A stretch of DNA of 64,000 nt. It comes from Chlorella sorokiniana. Its lineage: Eukaryota > Chlorophyta > Trebouxiophyceae > Chlorellales > Chlorellaceae. Shown piece after piece: positions 24,045 to 39,200 of this stretch. Every line of letters begins with the position of its first letter. Position 1 is the first letter of the stretch. The notes below the pieces were generated by a model, which was given only the letters and a program-made list of their open reading frames with translations, did no database searches and had not been told where the DNA came from. The stretch spans positions 1,240,001 to 1,304,000 of the forward strand of contig CP084619.1 in NCBI GenBank assembly GCA_025917655.1. Direction: 5' to 3'. Made by a program: the position numbers and the translations under genes.

Positions 24045-25158
24045 ATGGGCTTGCTGCACAGCTTGCCGTGGGCGGAGCAGCGTCAGTATGATATGATGAA
24101 GCCATGGGTCGAGCTAGCTTTCGAGCGGGTGGACTGGTTCTACTCACAAGGAACACCGGAAGACGTACCAGAGTACAAGGAGGCCATCGATTACTACACT
24201 CATGTAGCCAGAGTAGAGGAGCAGTGGAAACTGCGTGAATGTGAGCACTGCGACAGCATGCATGCTGCTTGTTGCCCCGTAACTCCTGGACAGATCAGTC
24301 GTGGCCCTGCTGCAATCCTAAGTTTGCGCCGTCCAAACTTCTCAGCTGCAGCTGCTTGCTGCGTGTTTGCTGTGCAGTTGGCTTCAAGTACGGCATTAAA
24401 TCGCTGGCAGAGCTGCCGCCGCCTGTGTCAGAGCCGCCATGGCTGGGTGAGTGTGCCCAGCGCCACTGACTGCTTGATGCCTCGCATTTGGCCCTGCCCA
24501 CTTGGCAGCGCTTTGCCAAGTTTGCCAAGTAGTGAGTCGCGCTGCTTCCTGTTTATTCCCTCGGCTTGCTCTGCAGCTCGCCAAGCTGATGCGCCCACAG
24601 AGGCAGTGGGAGTTGGCGAGGCTCAGTCGACGCCATTGAGTACGGACAACGCAGGCTCTGCTGCACGACTGCCACCATCCAGCTGCCAACGCCGCGGTGT
24701 GCCGAGCGCCAGTCCCCGGCATGGTGGTGACAGTGAGGGCAGTGAAAGAAAGCGGCTGACGCCCCATGATCACGGCGAGTAGAGAGGCGTGTGATGCTTG
24801 GCAGCAGACGCGCGGCAGCGGCATGCGTCGTCGATGACAGCCCACGAGTGCATTGCTGGCCGCTCTCTTTGAGCACGCTGCCGCCTGGTCCCATGGCAGG
24901 AGTTTTTGATTGTAATTCAGCTGAAGCCTTTCCAATTTGTGCAGACGGCTGGCGCTGACAGGCTTTGCCCATGACTTGACAGCCAAGGAAGAAAAGAACG
25001 GCTTAAGTGTACCGCTCGTTCTGCGTGAAATGTGGGATGCAGCCGTTGGGCGGGACGGATGGTACATATATCTCGTCCTGCTCAGTTATGGGGTAATGGA
25101 ATGTACCGGGTTATACCATCCTTTGGATGACACGCCAGAAAAATTCGGTAGCAAGTAG
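24045..25158 (+). CDS. Small conserved-looking protein with one membrane segment, function unknown
   Basis: Not recognised. Four exons join in phase. The first, from the ATG at 24045, includes MGLLHSLPWAEQRQYDMMKP, WVELAFERVDWFYSQGTPED and VPEYKEAIDYYTHVARVEEQ. The second gives GFKYGIKSLAELPPPVSEPP, and the third is very short (RFAKFAK, before the donor near 24529). The last gives RLALTGFAHDLTAKEEKNGL, SVPLVLREMWDAAVGRDGW, then YIYLVLLSYGVMECTGLYHP and an end in DTPEKFGSK with the stop at 25156-25158. Strong GC3 bias and clean splice phases argue for a real gene. The product, about 150 residues, has a single hydrophobic segment close to the C-terminus. An Arg-rich stretch just upstream in another frame could be a mitochondrial presequence if one base is missing, so the true start may be near 23910. 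An organelle inner-membrane subunit is possible but unproven. Confidence 0.65.
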
Positions 25159-25300
25159 CAGGCCCAATTTTATGCGCGCGCAGCAGCAGTGCAGGCGTCG
25201 TTTCTCCGTCAGGTCTCTGCTTCGGCAATTGGGCTGTTGAACGCGGCCTCGAGGTTGATCTTGACGGACATAGAGCATAAGTAGCAGGTCTTGCCTGCAC

Positions 25301-27546
25301 ATGGGTTCTAAGCACCAGCGCCACGAGAGGACACCCAGCAGCAGTGATGATGGTGAGATTGGCCTTGGCCTAATCAACGACGAAAGCCTCACGCGACGAA
25401 GCTTTCACCAGTTCAGCTGCTGTGGGTGCCTGGTCGCCGCCCCTTCCCCGCCTGGCGTAAGCCTCCCCTTTAACGCTTTGTTGCGCTGCGCGTAGATAGT
25501 GATTCTTCACGAGAACATAAGCGACACAAAAAGGATAAAGAGAAGAAGAAGGACAAACACAAGAAGGTGCTATGGCTGCAGAGCGGCAGCGCTCGTGCCC
25601 CGCCGGCCTGTCCCCGTGCCACGCAGACAACCTTTTCCGCCCATCCACGTTGCTGCAGCACAAGAAACACAAGAAGCACAGCGGCAAGGATAAGAAACGC
25701 GACAGGGAGCAGGAGCGCCTAGTCAAAGAGGCCAAGAAGTTCTTGAAGAAGCGTGAGCAGCGGCAGCACAGCCGTGGTTTCCTCTCAGGCTGCGTGTGTC
25801 GAGCGGGCACCGTATGATTGGTCGGCAGACGCTGCAATGTTTCTAGGAGCTGCCATGGCCTGGTGGCAGCATAGCTTGGCTTGCCGCAAGCTGCATCTGC
25901 TGTCACCTGCAGAGCTGAAGTCAGGCAACCCGGAAGCGGCTGCCGCCGCTGCCGCCGCTGTTGCGGCGGCAGGCGGGCGAGGGGCGGGTCCCAGCGAGCC
26001 TCCTGCGCCGCCATACGAGGGCGATGTGGACCCCATCAGCAAGGACGACTACTTCCTGAAGAATGCAGAGTTCGCTGCGTGGTTGAGGGAGAGCCGCGGC
26101 AAGTTCTTCAGGTGCAAACCGGGAGGGGAGCGCCCACCCGCACACTGGCGCCCAGGCGGCTGCCCTGATAAGCGTGGCAGCCCCTTGTGTCAGGCCTCAC
26201 CAGCATCTCCTCCCTTCTTGCTGCCCGCTGCACCACCCCCCTTCTGTGTTACTTGATTGGCAGCGAGCAAAGTACAGAGGAGAACCGGGCCGCCTTTGAC
26301 GACTTTGTGGCTGCATGGAACGGGCGGCGCCTGGCCGCCAAGTACTACCTGGGCCAGGTGGCGGCGGGCGGCAGCGGCACCGCCGCATTGCGCACCAGTC
26401 ACGCGTGGGGCATCAAAGGTGGGATTCGAGCTAGCGTGGTGGAGGGTGCTGCGTTGGGAGGCCGATGAGCGCACCAGTGCCGGCACGAGGAGTCCACCCT
26501 GGCACCTGGCACCCTGCCCAGGCGCTGGCGCTGCTTCGACTCCCGCCCGGCCGCGCCGCCCCCAGCTCTGCCACGCCTGCGTACGAGCCAGTTCGCTGCC
26601 CGCCGTGCAGGTGCGGGGCAGGGGCTTGCAGCGTCTGGCGCCGTGGGAATGGCGGCCGCGCTGGATGAGGAGCTCAACCTGAAGGAGCAGGTGGCTGGCT
26701 CTGCCTGCGGCTCCCCCTCCCAGCGTCTTGCGTCCGCTGCTCTGCGCAGGTGGAGGGGAGCCAGCTGTGAAAGGGTTGCAGCAGTCAAGCTTACTCGCAG
26801 CTGCTGCCAGCCCAGGGAGGTTCCGCCCTGCATGCCGCAGGCGCGCGTGGCGGCGCTGGCCGAGCGCAAGCAGCAGCGGCAGGAGGCCAAGGAGTGGCTG
26901 GAGGAGGCTGTGCCGCGCCTCTCTGGCAAGTGAGTGCCCGGCCCCCTTCCGCTCCATCCACCTGAGGCCATCTCAACACGAACAGGGGGTGCTCAATGCG
27001 TGCCGCCGCGCCTGTCTGCGTTCGTCGCGCGCTTGCCTGCTTGCGATCAGAGCCTTCCTGATGAGCATCAGGCACCGGCGCCCAGGTGTCCTCCGTGTCT
27101 CGCCTGGGCAGGGACAAGGCCTTGGAGGACAAGCGGGCGCGCCGAGAGCTGGCCAAGGCAGGCGCTGACTCCCCGAACACGCGGGTCGCGGCTGGGACGT
27201 CATGGGCGGCGGCGGTGACGACTCGTTTGCTGCGGCAAAGGCCCGGTGAGCCGCGGCCCCGCCCGAGGCAGCGCGTGGCCTGCAGGATGCTGTCAAGGCA
27301 GCCGTTGCTGCCGATTGGTGATGTGCCTAGGGTGCGGAGGGCTGCGGCAGGTCCACCACCCCGGTTTCGCTTGCCCGTGCGTGCAGGGAGGCCGCACGCC
27401 ATGAGCAGCGAGGCAGGCGGCAGGCGGCGGTGCAGGCCGGGGTTGCGCAGCGGGTGGCCGCCGCCAAGGCAGCCGAGGACGAGAAGATGGCGGCCTTCCG
27501 CGCCCTGCTGCAGCAGGGCCCCATCCAGATTGCCAAGCGGCAGTAG
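25301..27546 (+). CDS. SCI1-like lysine-rich nuclear protein
   Basis: Resembles plant style cell-cycle inhibitor 1 (SCI1) and relatives. The basic N-terminus is spread over three exons: MGSKHQRHERTPSSSDD to about 25349, SSREHKRHKKDKEKKKDKHK at about 25499-25566, and HKKHKKHSGKDKKRDREQER at about 25660. The SCI1 core follows: DPISKDDYFLKNAEFAAWLR, ESRGKFFSEQSTEENRAAFD, DFVAAWNGRRLAAKYYLGQV and RTSHAWGIKG. A long charged C-terminal part follows (ALDEELNLKEQ, VAALAERKQQRQEAKEWLEE, DKALEDKRARRELAKA, WDVMGGGDDSF) and ends with KMAAFRALLQQGPIQIAKRQ at the TAG 27544-27546. The C-terminal part changes frame near 27172 in a C run. Plant SCI1 is a short nuclear protein linked to cell proliferation; the function here is inferred only. 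One gene is the simplest reading, since all joins keep phase. Confidence 0.7.
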
Positions 27547-27975
27547 CTCTGCGTGGGGCAATGCCTTGGCCACAGTTGAACGCCTGCCATCTTCTCGGGC
27601 GTTGTCACCCGCAGAAGATTCCCTTTCTGGGCACAACTGCACGCCTGCTGGCCATGCGGACGAACCTTTCATGGATTAATAGCTCCCGGCCTCGGTTTCA
27701 TGGGAAATGTGACCCTCCGGACTGCCCAGAGCGCACAGACCCGTACGGAGCCGCGGGTACAACGTGGCATGACACAATTGTGCACACCGTTGGATGCTGT
27801 TGACCAATGCGGGTCTGGGATATGTCACATGAGCTCCCCGCGGCCCACGAAGGCCACCTGTTCAATTGAGTGCCACGCAGGACGTCGACCTGGACGCAAG
27901 GGGCTGGTTCCAAGGGTCGACCTCAGCAGTTCCGCATTATAGTTGAACAATGAGCGGGCCATTCAGCTGGTAGCC
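27547..27975. other. Spacer, SCI1-like 3' UTR and promoter of the next gene
   Basis: About 430 bases between two same-direction genes. No TGTAA, no clear TATA box and no repeat were found. Nothing else is supported. Confidence 0.5.
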
Positions 27976-30900
27976 ATGGTCTGGCCCCTCCTGTCGCTGA
28001 GCGGGGCCGCGGACAGGAGTGCTGAGCGCCGCGGTGCCTCGCATCTGCTATTGTCGATACTATTCTCGCTGCTATGTTTTGGTGAGCTGTGCAACCCATT
28101 GACAGGCACCCTTACTTGCCTCCTCACACAAAGCGCCGCTGGTTGTTTCCGCTGCCTGCACTCTGAGGCTGTGGCTTGCAACGGTGCCAAGGTTGTTTGC
28201 ACGCGAGGGGACCCTTGCCTGGACGGTTGCCTGTCGACGCTGGCGGCGCAAGCGGCCGCTACTTTCAGTCCAGCGCTGTGCCCAACGCCTGCACCGTCTG
28301 TGCCTGCAGGCGCAGCATGCGCGCAGTCAGATGCGCCACCGATGGAGGCTGGCGCTCTGCCGGTTGCGCGAGGCGGCTTGCTCATCACGCCAGGCAAATA
28401 CCACCTCCGCCTCAGGGACCGCTGCCCAGGGAAGGTGCGTGCTCCAACCCGCCGCTGCTCTGCAGCCGGCGTTGCCACGACCTTTGTCAAGGAGGTGTGA
28501 TCGGGAGACAGCTGCACTGGAAACAGGAAGGCATCAGGATCTCTGATCTGAGCTGCAAATGGCGTGGCGCTGGCCGACTGCTGTGCGCTGCTGCGCGCCC
28601 ACGCTCTCTCGTAGGTAAAGACACGCACACGCTCTGTCGCCCTCCGCAGGCTGGCTGGCGTGCGTAGCGTGCGGCAGCACGCAGCGCGGAACGCAGCTGC
28701 TTGTCGACGCGGCCAGCGGCGGCGGCCCGCAGGCCTGGCAGCTGGACCTTACGGGGACAACCGGCAGCCCCCACCCTTCACCTTGCGGGTGCGTGGCTGC
28801 TAACGGCGCAGGCATGCACCTGATGCCTGCTGGCTGCCCATTCAAACAGTGAGCACGGCCAACGCTCCAAGCAAGGCAGTGTGCTGCCATGTTCTGCCTG
28901 CAGCTTGCTGTGCTTGCCCGCCTGCAAAGCATCCACACGCTGCATCCCGCCCGCGCCCCCCTCCCGCCATCGCCCAGCCTTTGGACCCTGGCTGCTGCGC
29001 CAGCTTCATCGCCTCCGAGCCTGCGGGCTGCGGCGCTGCCTACGCCATGCTGTACGCATCGCGCTCCATGCACCCCGCCGAAATTTACTGGGGGTTGGAG
29101 TCTGCTGCAGGCGGCGGCGTGCGGATCTTTCTAGAGGTGCGCTGGGCAGGCGGCAGCCCGCCTCTGCTTCCGGCGGCCGCGGGGGTGCCTGCCCCGTGCG
29201 CTGCGCGGGCTCCGCTGCGCCCTTGGGGTTTGGTCGCGCCGGCGGCGGCTGCCTCCGTCGGTCGGGGGCTGCTTGGCTGGCTGCTGCAGTGTCCAGCCTG
29301 GCGAGCCCATGGCACCAGTCAGCCCTGTCCATGTGCCCTCCTGCCTTGCACGCCCCCCTGGAGCACAGGCTCGCCGGGGCTGCGTGCGGAGGTACCTGGG
29401 AGCAGCAGCAGCCTGCAGCGCGGGGCAGAACCGAGTGCTGCAGGTGCTGGGCAGCGAGGATGCGGCGGCGGCGGTGGTGTGGGAGCTGCTGCCGCTGGGC
29501 AGCCTGAGGCCGCCGCCGCCGCCGCCAAGGCCGCGACCGCGGCCCAAGCCCAGACCGCCGCCGTCTCCAACGTCCAAGCCCAAGCCCAAGCCGCCGCCGC
29601 CCAAGCCCAAGCCGAAACCGCGGCCGCCGCCGCCCAAGCCCAAGCCAAAACCGCGGCCGCCGCCGCCCAAGCCCAAACCAAAACCGCGGCCGCCGCCACC
29701 CAAGCCTGTGGCGAGACCGCGGCCGCCGCCGCCCAAGCCCAAGCCCAAGCCGCAGCCGCCTCCCCCGGCCACCGCCCAAGGCCACGCCGCCGCCACCCCC
29801 TCGTGGCAAGCCCACGTGAGCCCGTCCTGCTGCGCCGCTCCCGCCCCAACCCACATGGCTTAGCTGGGTCTCCCGGTGCCCTCGCGTCCCGCAGCGGCAG
29901 CCGCTCACACGCCCGGCCAGCGGTGCTGCCCTGCCTCTCCCCCCCCGCCTGTGCAGCTGGACCAACCTGCCGTCCCCAGTGGGCAGCGACGCCAGCAACG
30001 CCTCCTCCCTGCCGTCCTTCTCCTTTGCCGTGTGTGGCGGCACGGGGAGCAGTACGCCGCCTACACCGTGCTGTACGGCCCCGCCTCGCGCCGCACCGCC
30101 GTCAAGCGGCTGGCCGGGGTCAGTGGGTGGATGCGGGCGCCCGCGCTTCACCACCGCCCAGGGCTCCCGCATGGGCCTGGCCTGCTTCGCTGACGGCGAC
30201 CCGCTGCTGGCGCTGTCCGACGCGGCGGGGCGCTTTGCCGGCTCGGTGTACCGCCTGCCGACCCCCGGCGGCGCGTGGGCCACCCTGGGGCCCCCGGGTT
30301 CTTCACCTCCCTCTGGGATGTCGCCACCGTGGTCGACGCCCAGGGCCGCGCGCTGGTGGCCTTTGCCAACTCCGCCAAGCAGTACCGCGCGGCGGTGATG
30401 CGGTACGACGGCGCCCGCTGGGCCTACGCGGGCGCCGGCGGCGACGCCATCTCCGCCGCCTTTGCCGACTCGCTGCAGCTGGTGCTGGGGCCGGCGGGGG
30501 CCCCCGCCCGGCGTGCGCGGCGTGCCCTTCCTGTCCTTCATGGACTTTGGCACCAACTCGGCGGCTGTGAGGAAGCTGTCCGGCGCCGGCTGGGCGCCCG
30601 TGGGCGGCGCCACGCCCATGACCAACGGCCAGCTGCCGCGCATCGCCTTCTCCGCCAACGGCACGCTCTTCATCGCGCACCTGGTGCACCCCGCGGTGCC
30701 GGTACGGCTCATGGCGGTGAGGCGGTACGACCCCGCCGCCGACGCGTGGCCCCGCCTCGGCAGCAACGACCCCGCCCCGGCGGCTTTGTCACCGCGCTGG
30801 ACCTGGCGGTGGATGCCGCCGGCGTGCCCTGCGTGGCGTACAACGACGGCGGGGCGGGGAACAAGGTGGGCGAGTGGGGGCGCACCGCCCCGTGCAGCTG

Positions 30901-31506
30901 CGCTGCTCATCTCGGGCGCACCCGCCCGCTCTGCAGCCGCGCGCGCGGCAGCACCCCTGGACACACCGCTGTGGCAGGGTGGGCGGCGGGGCAGCGACCG
31001 CTCAGAGGTCCCGCTTCCCCCGGCCCTCCTCAAGCAGTTGTTTCCCCCATCTCACCACCGATGCCCCCCCCTCCTGTCAGGTCTCCCTCATGTGCTACCG
31101 CGCCTCCACCGACAGCTGGGCCTACCAGGGGCCCCGCTCCTTCTCCAAATACGCCGCCGCCTTTGTCACCCTCGCCTTCCACCCCCAGTCCAACACGCCG
31201 TGAGCAGCTGCCGCGCTGCTTCTCATGCCGCCGCGCACCGCGTGCAGGGTGCTTGCGCCTGCCTCTGCCCCCGCCTGCCCGCGCACCTTCTGGCGGCAGC
31301 ATGGAGCCGGCGCGCGGCGTTCAGGTTCTGGCTGTGGGCCCAGCTGCCGCACTGCCAGTCGGCCCTTCCGACCCCACACACCCCACCACCCACCCACCCC
31401 ACCCCCCGCCTCCCGTTGCAGCGTGGTGTCGTACCATGCGGGCGTGTCGATGTCGTTGCAGCTGCCGCAGGTCACGCGCCTCGACGGCTACGCCAGCCCC
31501 GTGTGA
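27976..31506 (+). CDS. Large predicted extracellular protein: duplicated Cys/Trp module, Pro-Lys hinge, beta-propeller
   Basis: Family not named. A hydrophobic stretch near the start (HLLLSILFSLLCF) looks like a signal peptide or anchor. A Cys-rich piece follows (GCFRCLHSEAVACNGAKVVC). Two similar modules come next: RWLACVACGSTQRGTQLLVD ending QAWQLDLTG, and RYLGAAAACSAGQNRVLQVL ending VVWELLPLG. They share the pattern LxxxxC...L.V...(S/A)...W.L...G, reminiscent of algal beta-trefoil-like lectin modules. At 29515-29770 is a hinge of PPPKPKPKP type repeats. The C-terminal half (29960-31506) has about six blades such as AQGSRMGLACFADGDPLLAL, GFFTSLWDVATVVDAQGRAL, GFVTALDLAVDAAGVPCVAY and AFVTLAFHPQSNTPVVSYHA, the spacing of a six-bladed propeller. 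Several frame breaks occur in G/C runs. It is probably secreted and could bind cell-wall glycan; no catalytic motif is seen. Confidence 0.65.
29515..29770 (+). repeat. Coding minisatellite for the Pro-Lys hinge
   Basis: Near-perfect repeats of about 33 bases encode PPPKPKPKPRP-like units, about five copies with slight variation. All three plus frames stay open through much of it. The Pro/Lys/Arg frame is the plausible one because it links two folded parts. Confidence 0.85.
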
Positions 31507-31974
31507 CGGGGCAGGCGCCCAGCGCTGTGTGACAAACATCTCCTCCCCCTGTGCCCCTGGCAGCCCTTGTGCATCCCGCCTGGTTGCTGGCGGCCAGTCG
31601 CTGCGCTGCGTCCTGTTGCAGCGCGGCACCGGGTGCCTTTTGCGCTTGTTTTGCAATAAACTCCAGTTAGCCTGGGCTGCAGGCCCCCTTGTGCCGCTTA
31701 CATGCCACCTCGGCCTCTTGGCCATTCTCACCATCTCCTCGATTGCTGCCACCGTCAACCGCTTACATTGACAGAACTGAATTCGCTCCTGAACGAGTGA
31801 CCAGTCTTCTTTTTCCAATCAATCAACCAATCCTGCCCGACAATTGCGCTGCATGTGTTGGCTGCGCTTGCAACACGCTGTAATTCTCAGCTTGCTTGTT
31901 CCCAACGCAACTTTCTTCAGGCCCGTTGGGCAGAGGCCGGCATGCCTTTGCAGCCTCCTCCTCCTCCCGCGTGG
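31507..31974. other. Convergent 3' region, hinge-propeller gene / GH32
   Basis: About 470 bases between facing stops. It holds a plus-strand AATAAA at 31655-31660, a minus-strand TGTAA (TTACA at 31763-31767), and otherwise no coding signal. Confidence 0.6.
31763..31767 (-). terminator. TGTAA polyadenylation motif of GH32 gene
   Basis: Reads TGTAA on the minus strand, about 210 bases past the GH32 stop at 31975. Confidence 0.45.
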
Positions 31975-35653
<3,679 letters not shown>

Positions 35654-36234
35654 CCCCTATGCCTAAAACAACCGTCAGTCGGCGGAGTCTGCGCCCTGCC
35701 GCAAACACAACGCGACGTGAACACCCGTTGCAAGTCGCTGTCTGACCCCTGAAAGAACTCCGAGCGTGAGATGATAATGGGAGTGACAGGGATCAAAATG
35801 CGTGTGGCGATCGCTTCGCGCCGTTTTTCTGGCATGAACGGCTCGCTGCCGCCTCGCCCAGCTACGCATGCTGGCATTTGGGCGCCGGCGCCATGTCCAA
35901 CTGGTGGACGAACAAGAGTTGGCTTGATCGCAACCTATTGTTTTAAACGTCTAAAGGCTTCAAGTTGCTGAAGCACATCCAGCAACCAGAGGACCAGGCC
36001 AGGCGGGGGCGGCTGCGGGCTGGGAGGGTTGGCAACCAGCACCGGCCGTCAACTTTGCCACGGAGAGAAGCCACCTGCCTTCTGATGATGCTTGATCACG
36101 TCCTGCAGGGACTGCAGGACGCCTCAAGACCACGAGATAAGTTTTGTCCCGGGAGGAGAAGGTCATGCCATGCAGGCATGAAGTCCCTGCCTCATGGCCA
36201 GCCACTCCAACCTTGAAAAGGCTGTCAGACAGCA
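35654..36234. promoter_or_regulatory. Shared divergent promoter region, GH32 / GH36
   Basis: 581 bases between the start codons of two outward-facing sugar-enzyme genes, with more A/T than their exons. It contains one perfect inverted repeat at 36100-36120. No obvious TATA box could be assigned to either gene. Confidence 0.65.
36100..36120. promoter_or_regulatory. Perfect inverted repeat in the GH32/GH36 promoter
   Basis: GTCCTGCAG and its reverse complement CTGCAGGAC are separated by three bases (GGA). It lies 115 bases before the GH36 start codon and 447 before the GH32 start. A dyad like this could bind a dimeric regulator, or it may fold in the GH36 5' UTR. No family motif is recognised. 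Confidence 0.5.
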
Positions 36235-39200
36235 ATGGGTTCTGTGGCAGGGGACGGCTTTGGCGGGCCGGGCAGCAGCCCCGCCTCCCAAGGGAGTCCC
36301 TTGGACGGCCTACCACTCTCTGCCCTGGGCGTGCAAGTGCAGGGGCCCAATCTTGTCATAGCGACTGACCCCAGCACTGTTCCTGTGCCGCTTCTTGCCG
36401 GCCTGCCAGGCGCCGGGCTGGTCTCTCGCCCGAGGCTGGGCGCACGCTTGTGCTGGGCATGGTAGGAAGCCAGCAGGACACTGCTGTAGCCCAGGCTGAT
36501 TTCGCCATTGGTCAGGTGAGATCCAAGGCAGTGCCGCCACTCTGCCGCTTCCTCCGCCGCCGCTGCACGGCCATCCAAGGTTGTCGGGTCCTCACCCTTG
36601 TTGTCTTATCCCCGTTCAGCTGCGCTGCCAGCGCTTCCTGGCCCTGGCGAAGACTTCGCTGTACTGGATGTCGCCCCGCTGGGGCTCAACGGCAGAGGAT
36701 GTGCCGGTGGGGGTGGCAGGGGGCAGAGGCGTGGTTCCACCCTGGCTGGGTGCCCTTCTGCAGCAAGAACACCATAGCCCCTGTGCAGCTGCTGGCCCTC
36801 AGGGCACGCCCTTACTATTGGCGGTACCGGCCTCGACATGTGACAGCAGGCTGCATTTCTGATCATGCGCCCGCAGGTGGAGACCCAGTTCCTGCTTTTA
36901 GAGACGGGGCTGGAGGGCCGACCACCAGCCGACAGCGGCGCCACTGACAGAGGCGGCCCCGCCAGCCCAACCGACCGCCCCACAGCCCCCAGCTACGCGC
37001 TGCTGCTGCCCCTCATCGAGGGCGGCCGCTTCCGCGCCACGCTGCGCCCGCCGCGGTAAGATATTCACAGTGTTGACCGGTCAGTGCTGATCAGAGCTGT
37101 TGCATCCCTTTGGGCCATCGCATGCTTGGTGCCCTCCTGACCACCTGGCCATTCTGACAACATCCGCAGATCCCGGGCAGGCCAGCTGGTGCTGCGGCTG
37201 GAGAGCGGCTCACCCAGCGCCACCGCCTCCTCATTTCCCTCGGCGCTGCTGGTTGCGGCGGGGCGGGACCCTTTTGAGTTGGTTGCTCGCGGCGTGAGGG
37301 TGGCGGCACGGCTGTCAGGTGAGAACAGGCTGCATTCAAATGAAATGAAAGAAAGCCGCACCAATTGCCTTGCCTTGAGGCTGGCAATGTCCAAGTCATA
37401 AGTCATGCCAGCTGAGGTGCAGAGAAGCTCATGAAGTGCAGGCAAGCGCGGGTGCACCCTCTGCATTGCAGGCATTGCTCGCCCTCGCGCCGACAAAGCA
37501 GTGCCGCCCTCCGCCGACGTGTTTGGCTGGTGCAGCTGGGATGCGTGAGTGGGGCATTCGTGCAGTTGCGATATGGGAGAAGTTCCCTCCCGAATGCTTT
37601 GCTTCGTCCCCGAGTTCCCACTTTCAACTCCCCCAGCTTTTCCCGCTCCGGCATGTGCTCGGGTGGCAGCCGTCCCATTGATACGCGGCTGCCGCCTCTC
37701 GCGGCTTTGGCTGCACATGTGTCTCTGCCACTTCCCCGCAGCTTCTACTCCATGGTCTCTGCCGCCGGCATCGCCGAGGGCCTGCGCAGCCTGTCCGCGG
37801 GAGGGGTGCCCCCCGCCTCCTCATCGTGGATGACGGCTGGCAGTGCACCGACGTTGACGAGCAGTACAGGGCCCTGGGTGAGGCGGTACACCAGTGACAG
37901 CTGGGGACATGTGCATCATGATGGTATGAGCCAACCTGCATGCCGTCTGCGCCATCGAGCTCTCCCTGAAGACAACAGGCTGAAACTCGCCGACTCTGAT
38001 TTGCTTGTTGGCGCCTCCACGCTGCAGCCGCACAGCGAAGCCTGGTCGGCCAGGTCTCCGTGCCGCACAGCCAGGCAAGCAGAGGCTTCATGCCCGCGCA
38101 AGGGCCTTTGTTCAGCCGCCCCTGCCACCCCGGCAACATAACATAACATGTATGGCGAGGATGCATGGAGCTCGGCAGGAAGCGGTGCCACAGCTGGAGC
38201 CCCCTGCCGCAGAGCGAGGTGGAGCTGGAGGATGCGGTGGTGGACCTGGTCATAGGCCCCGGCGGTGAGCCAGCAGCACCACCCTTAACCCATCTCCGGG
38301 CCTGAAGGGTTTGCGGGACAGGCCTGCCTTCGGGAGAGGCCACCGTTGCTGCAGCATGTTCACGTGGCCCTGCTCACGCGGCGCGGCTGATAATGATGCG
38401 CGGGTGGAGAACGAGGCTGAGCCCTTTCCGCAATCCGGCTGCGCTGCAGACGAGCGTGAGACCAACACGCGGCACGCTGTCCTCGCGGAGGAGGATGAGA
38501 TTCTCAGGCAGGGCCATGGTGCTCTCACCGCACTGCTGAGCTTGTGCTCTGCTACGCATGCCTCTGTAGCTGGTGCGGATGCGGTGCCGCCCCGTTCTGC
38601 ACCACCCACTTGCGCTTCTAGTCCCCGTGCAGCTTCACGCCCCGCGCCCTGACGCCGCGCCAGGCTGCCGCTGCAAACCCTTTTGCTCACCCACATTCGC
38701 GCTCGGTGGCCACCCTCCTGCTCTCCCCGCGGCAAGCCTTCCCCGTTGCTGCCTCTGCGCCCGCGGTCCGCCAGCCCGCGCCTGCTGCCAGAAGACCAGC
38801 CGGCCCGGCAGAGCAGGCTGGAGCAGGAGGCTGCAGCTGAGGCAGCAGGAGGGGTCGACGGCTGGGCGGGCAGCCCCTCCAGCCGCCGCCAAGCTTGCCA
38901 CGCATCTCCGCCAAGCCGCCCCCCTGGACCTGGGCGCTGCGAGCCTGGCCGTGCTCAGCGACCAGCCCGCTGCACAGCATGCTGCCGAGCCTGCCGCGCT
39001 GGAGGCCACCGAGGCGGCAGAGGCGGCGGCAGAGCCGGCAGACGAAGAGCCCAGGGATGACGCCACCCCTGGATTGGTTCGGAGCAGGTGTGGCCGCCGC
39101 CTCTGACCTCTCGCCCTTCTCACCAAGCGCCGCCGGTTATGCTGTATGAAATGCCCGTGCCTCGTTCCTGCTCGTCCTTGCCCCTGCCTGCAGGCCCCTG

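Noticed and set aside
29006-31033. 675-codon open frame on the minus strand
   Set aside because: It mirrors the GC-rich hinge-propeller gene. The plus-strand frames carry blade motifs and splice sites; the minus frame gives only Gly/Arg-rich low-complexity protein.
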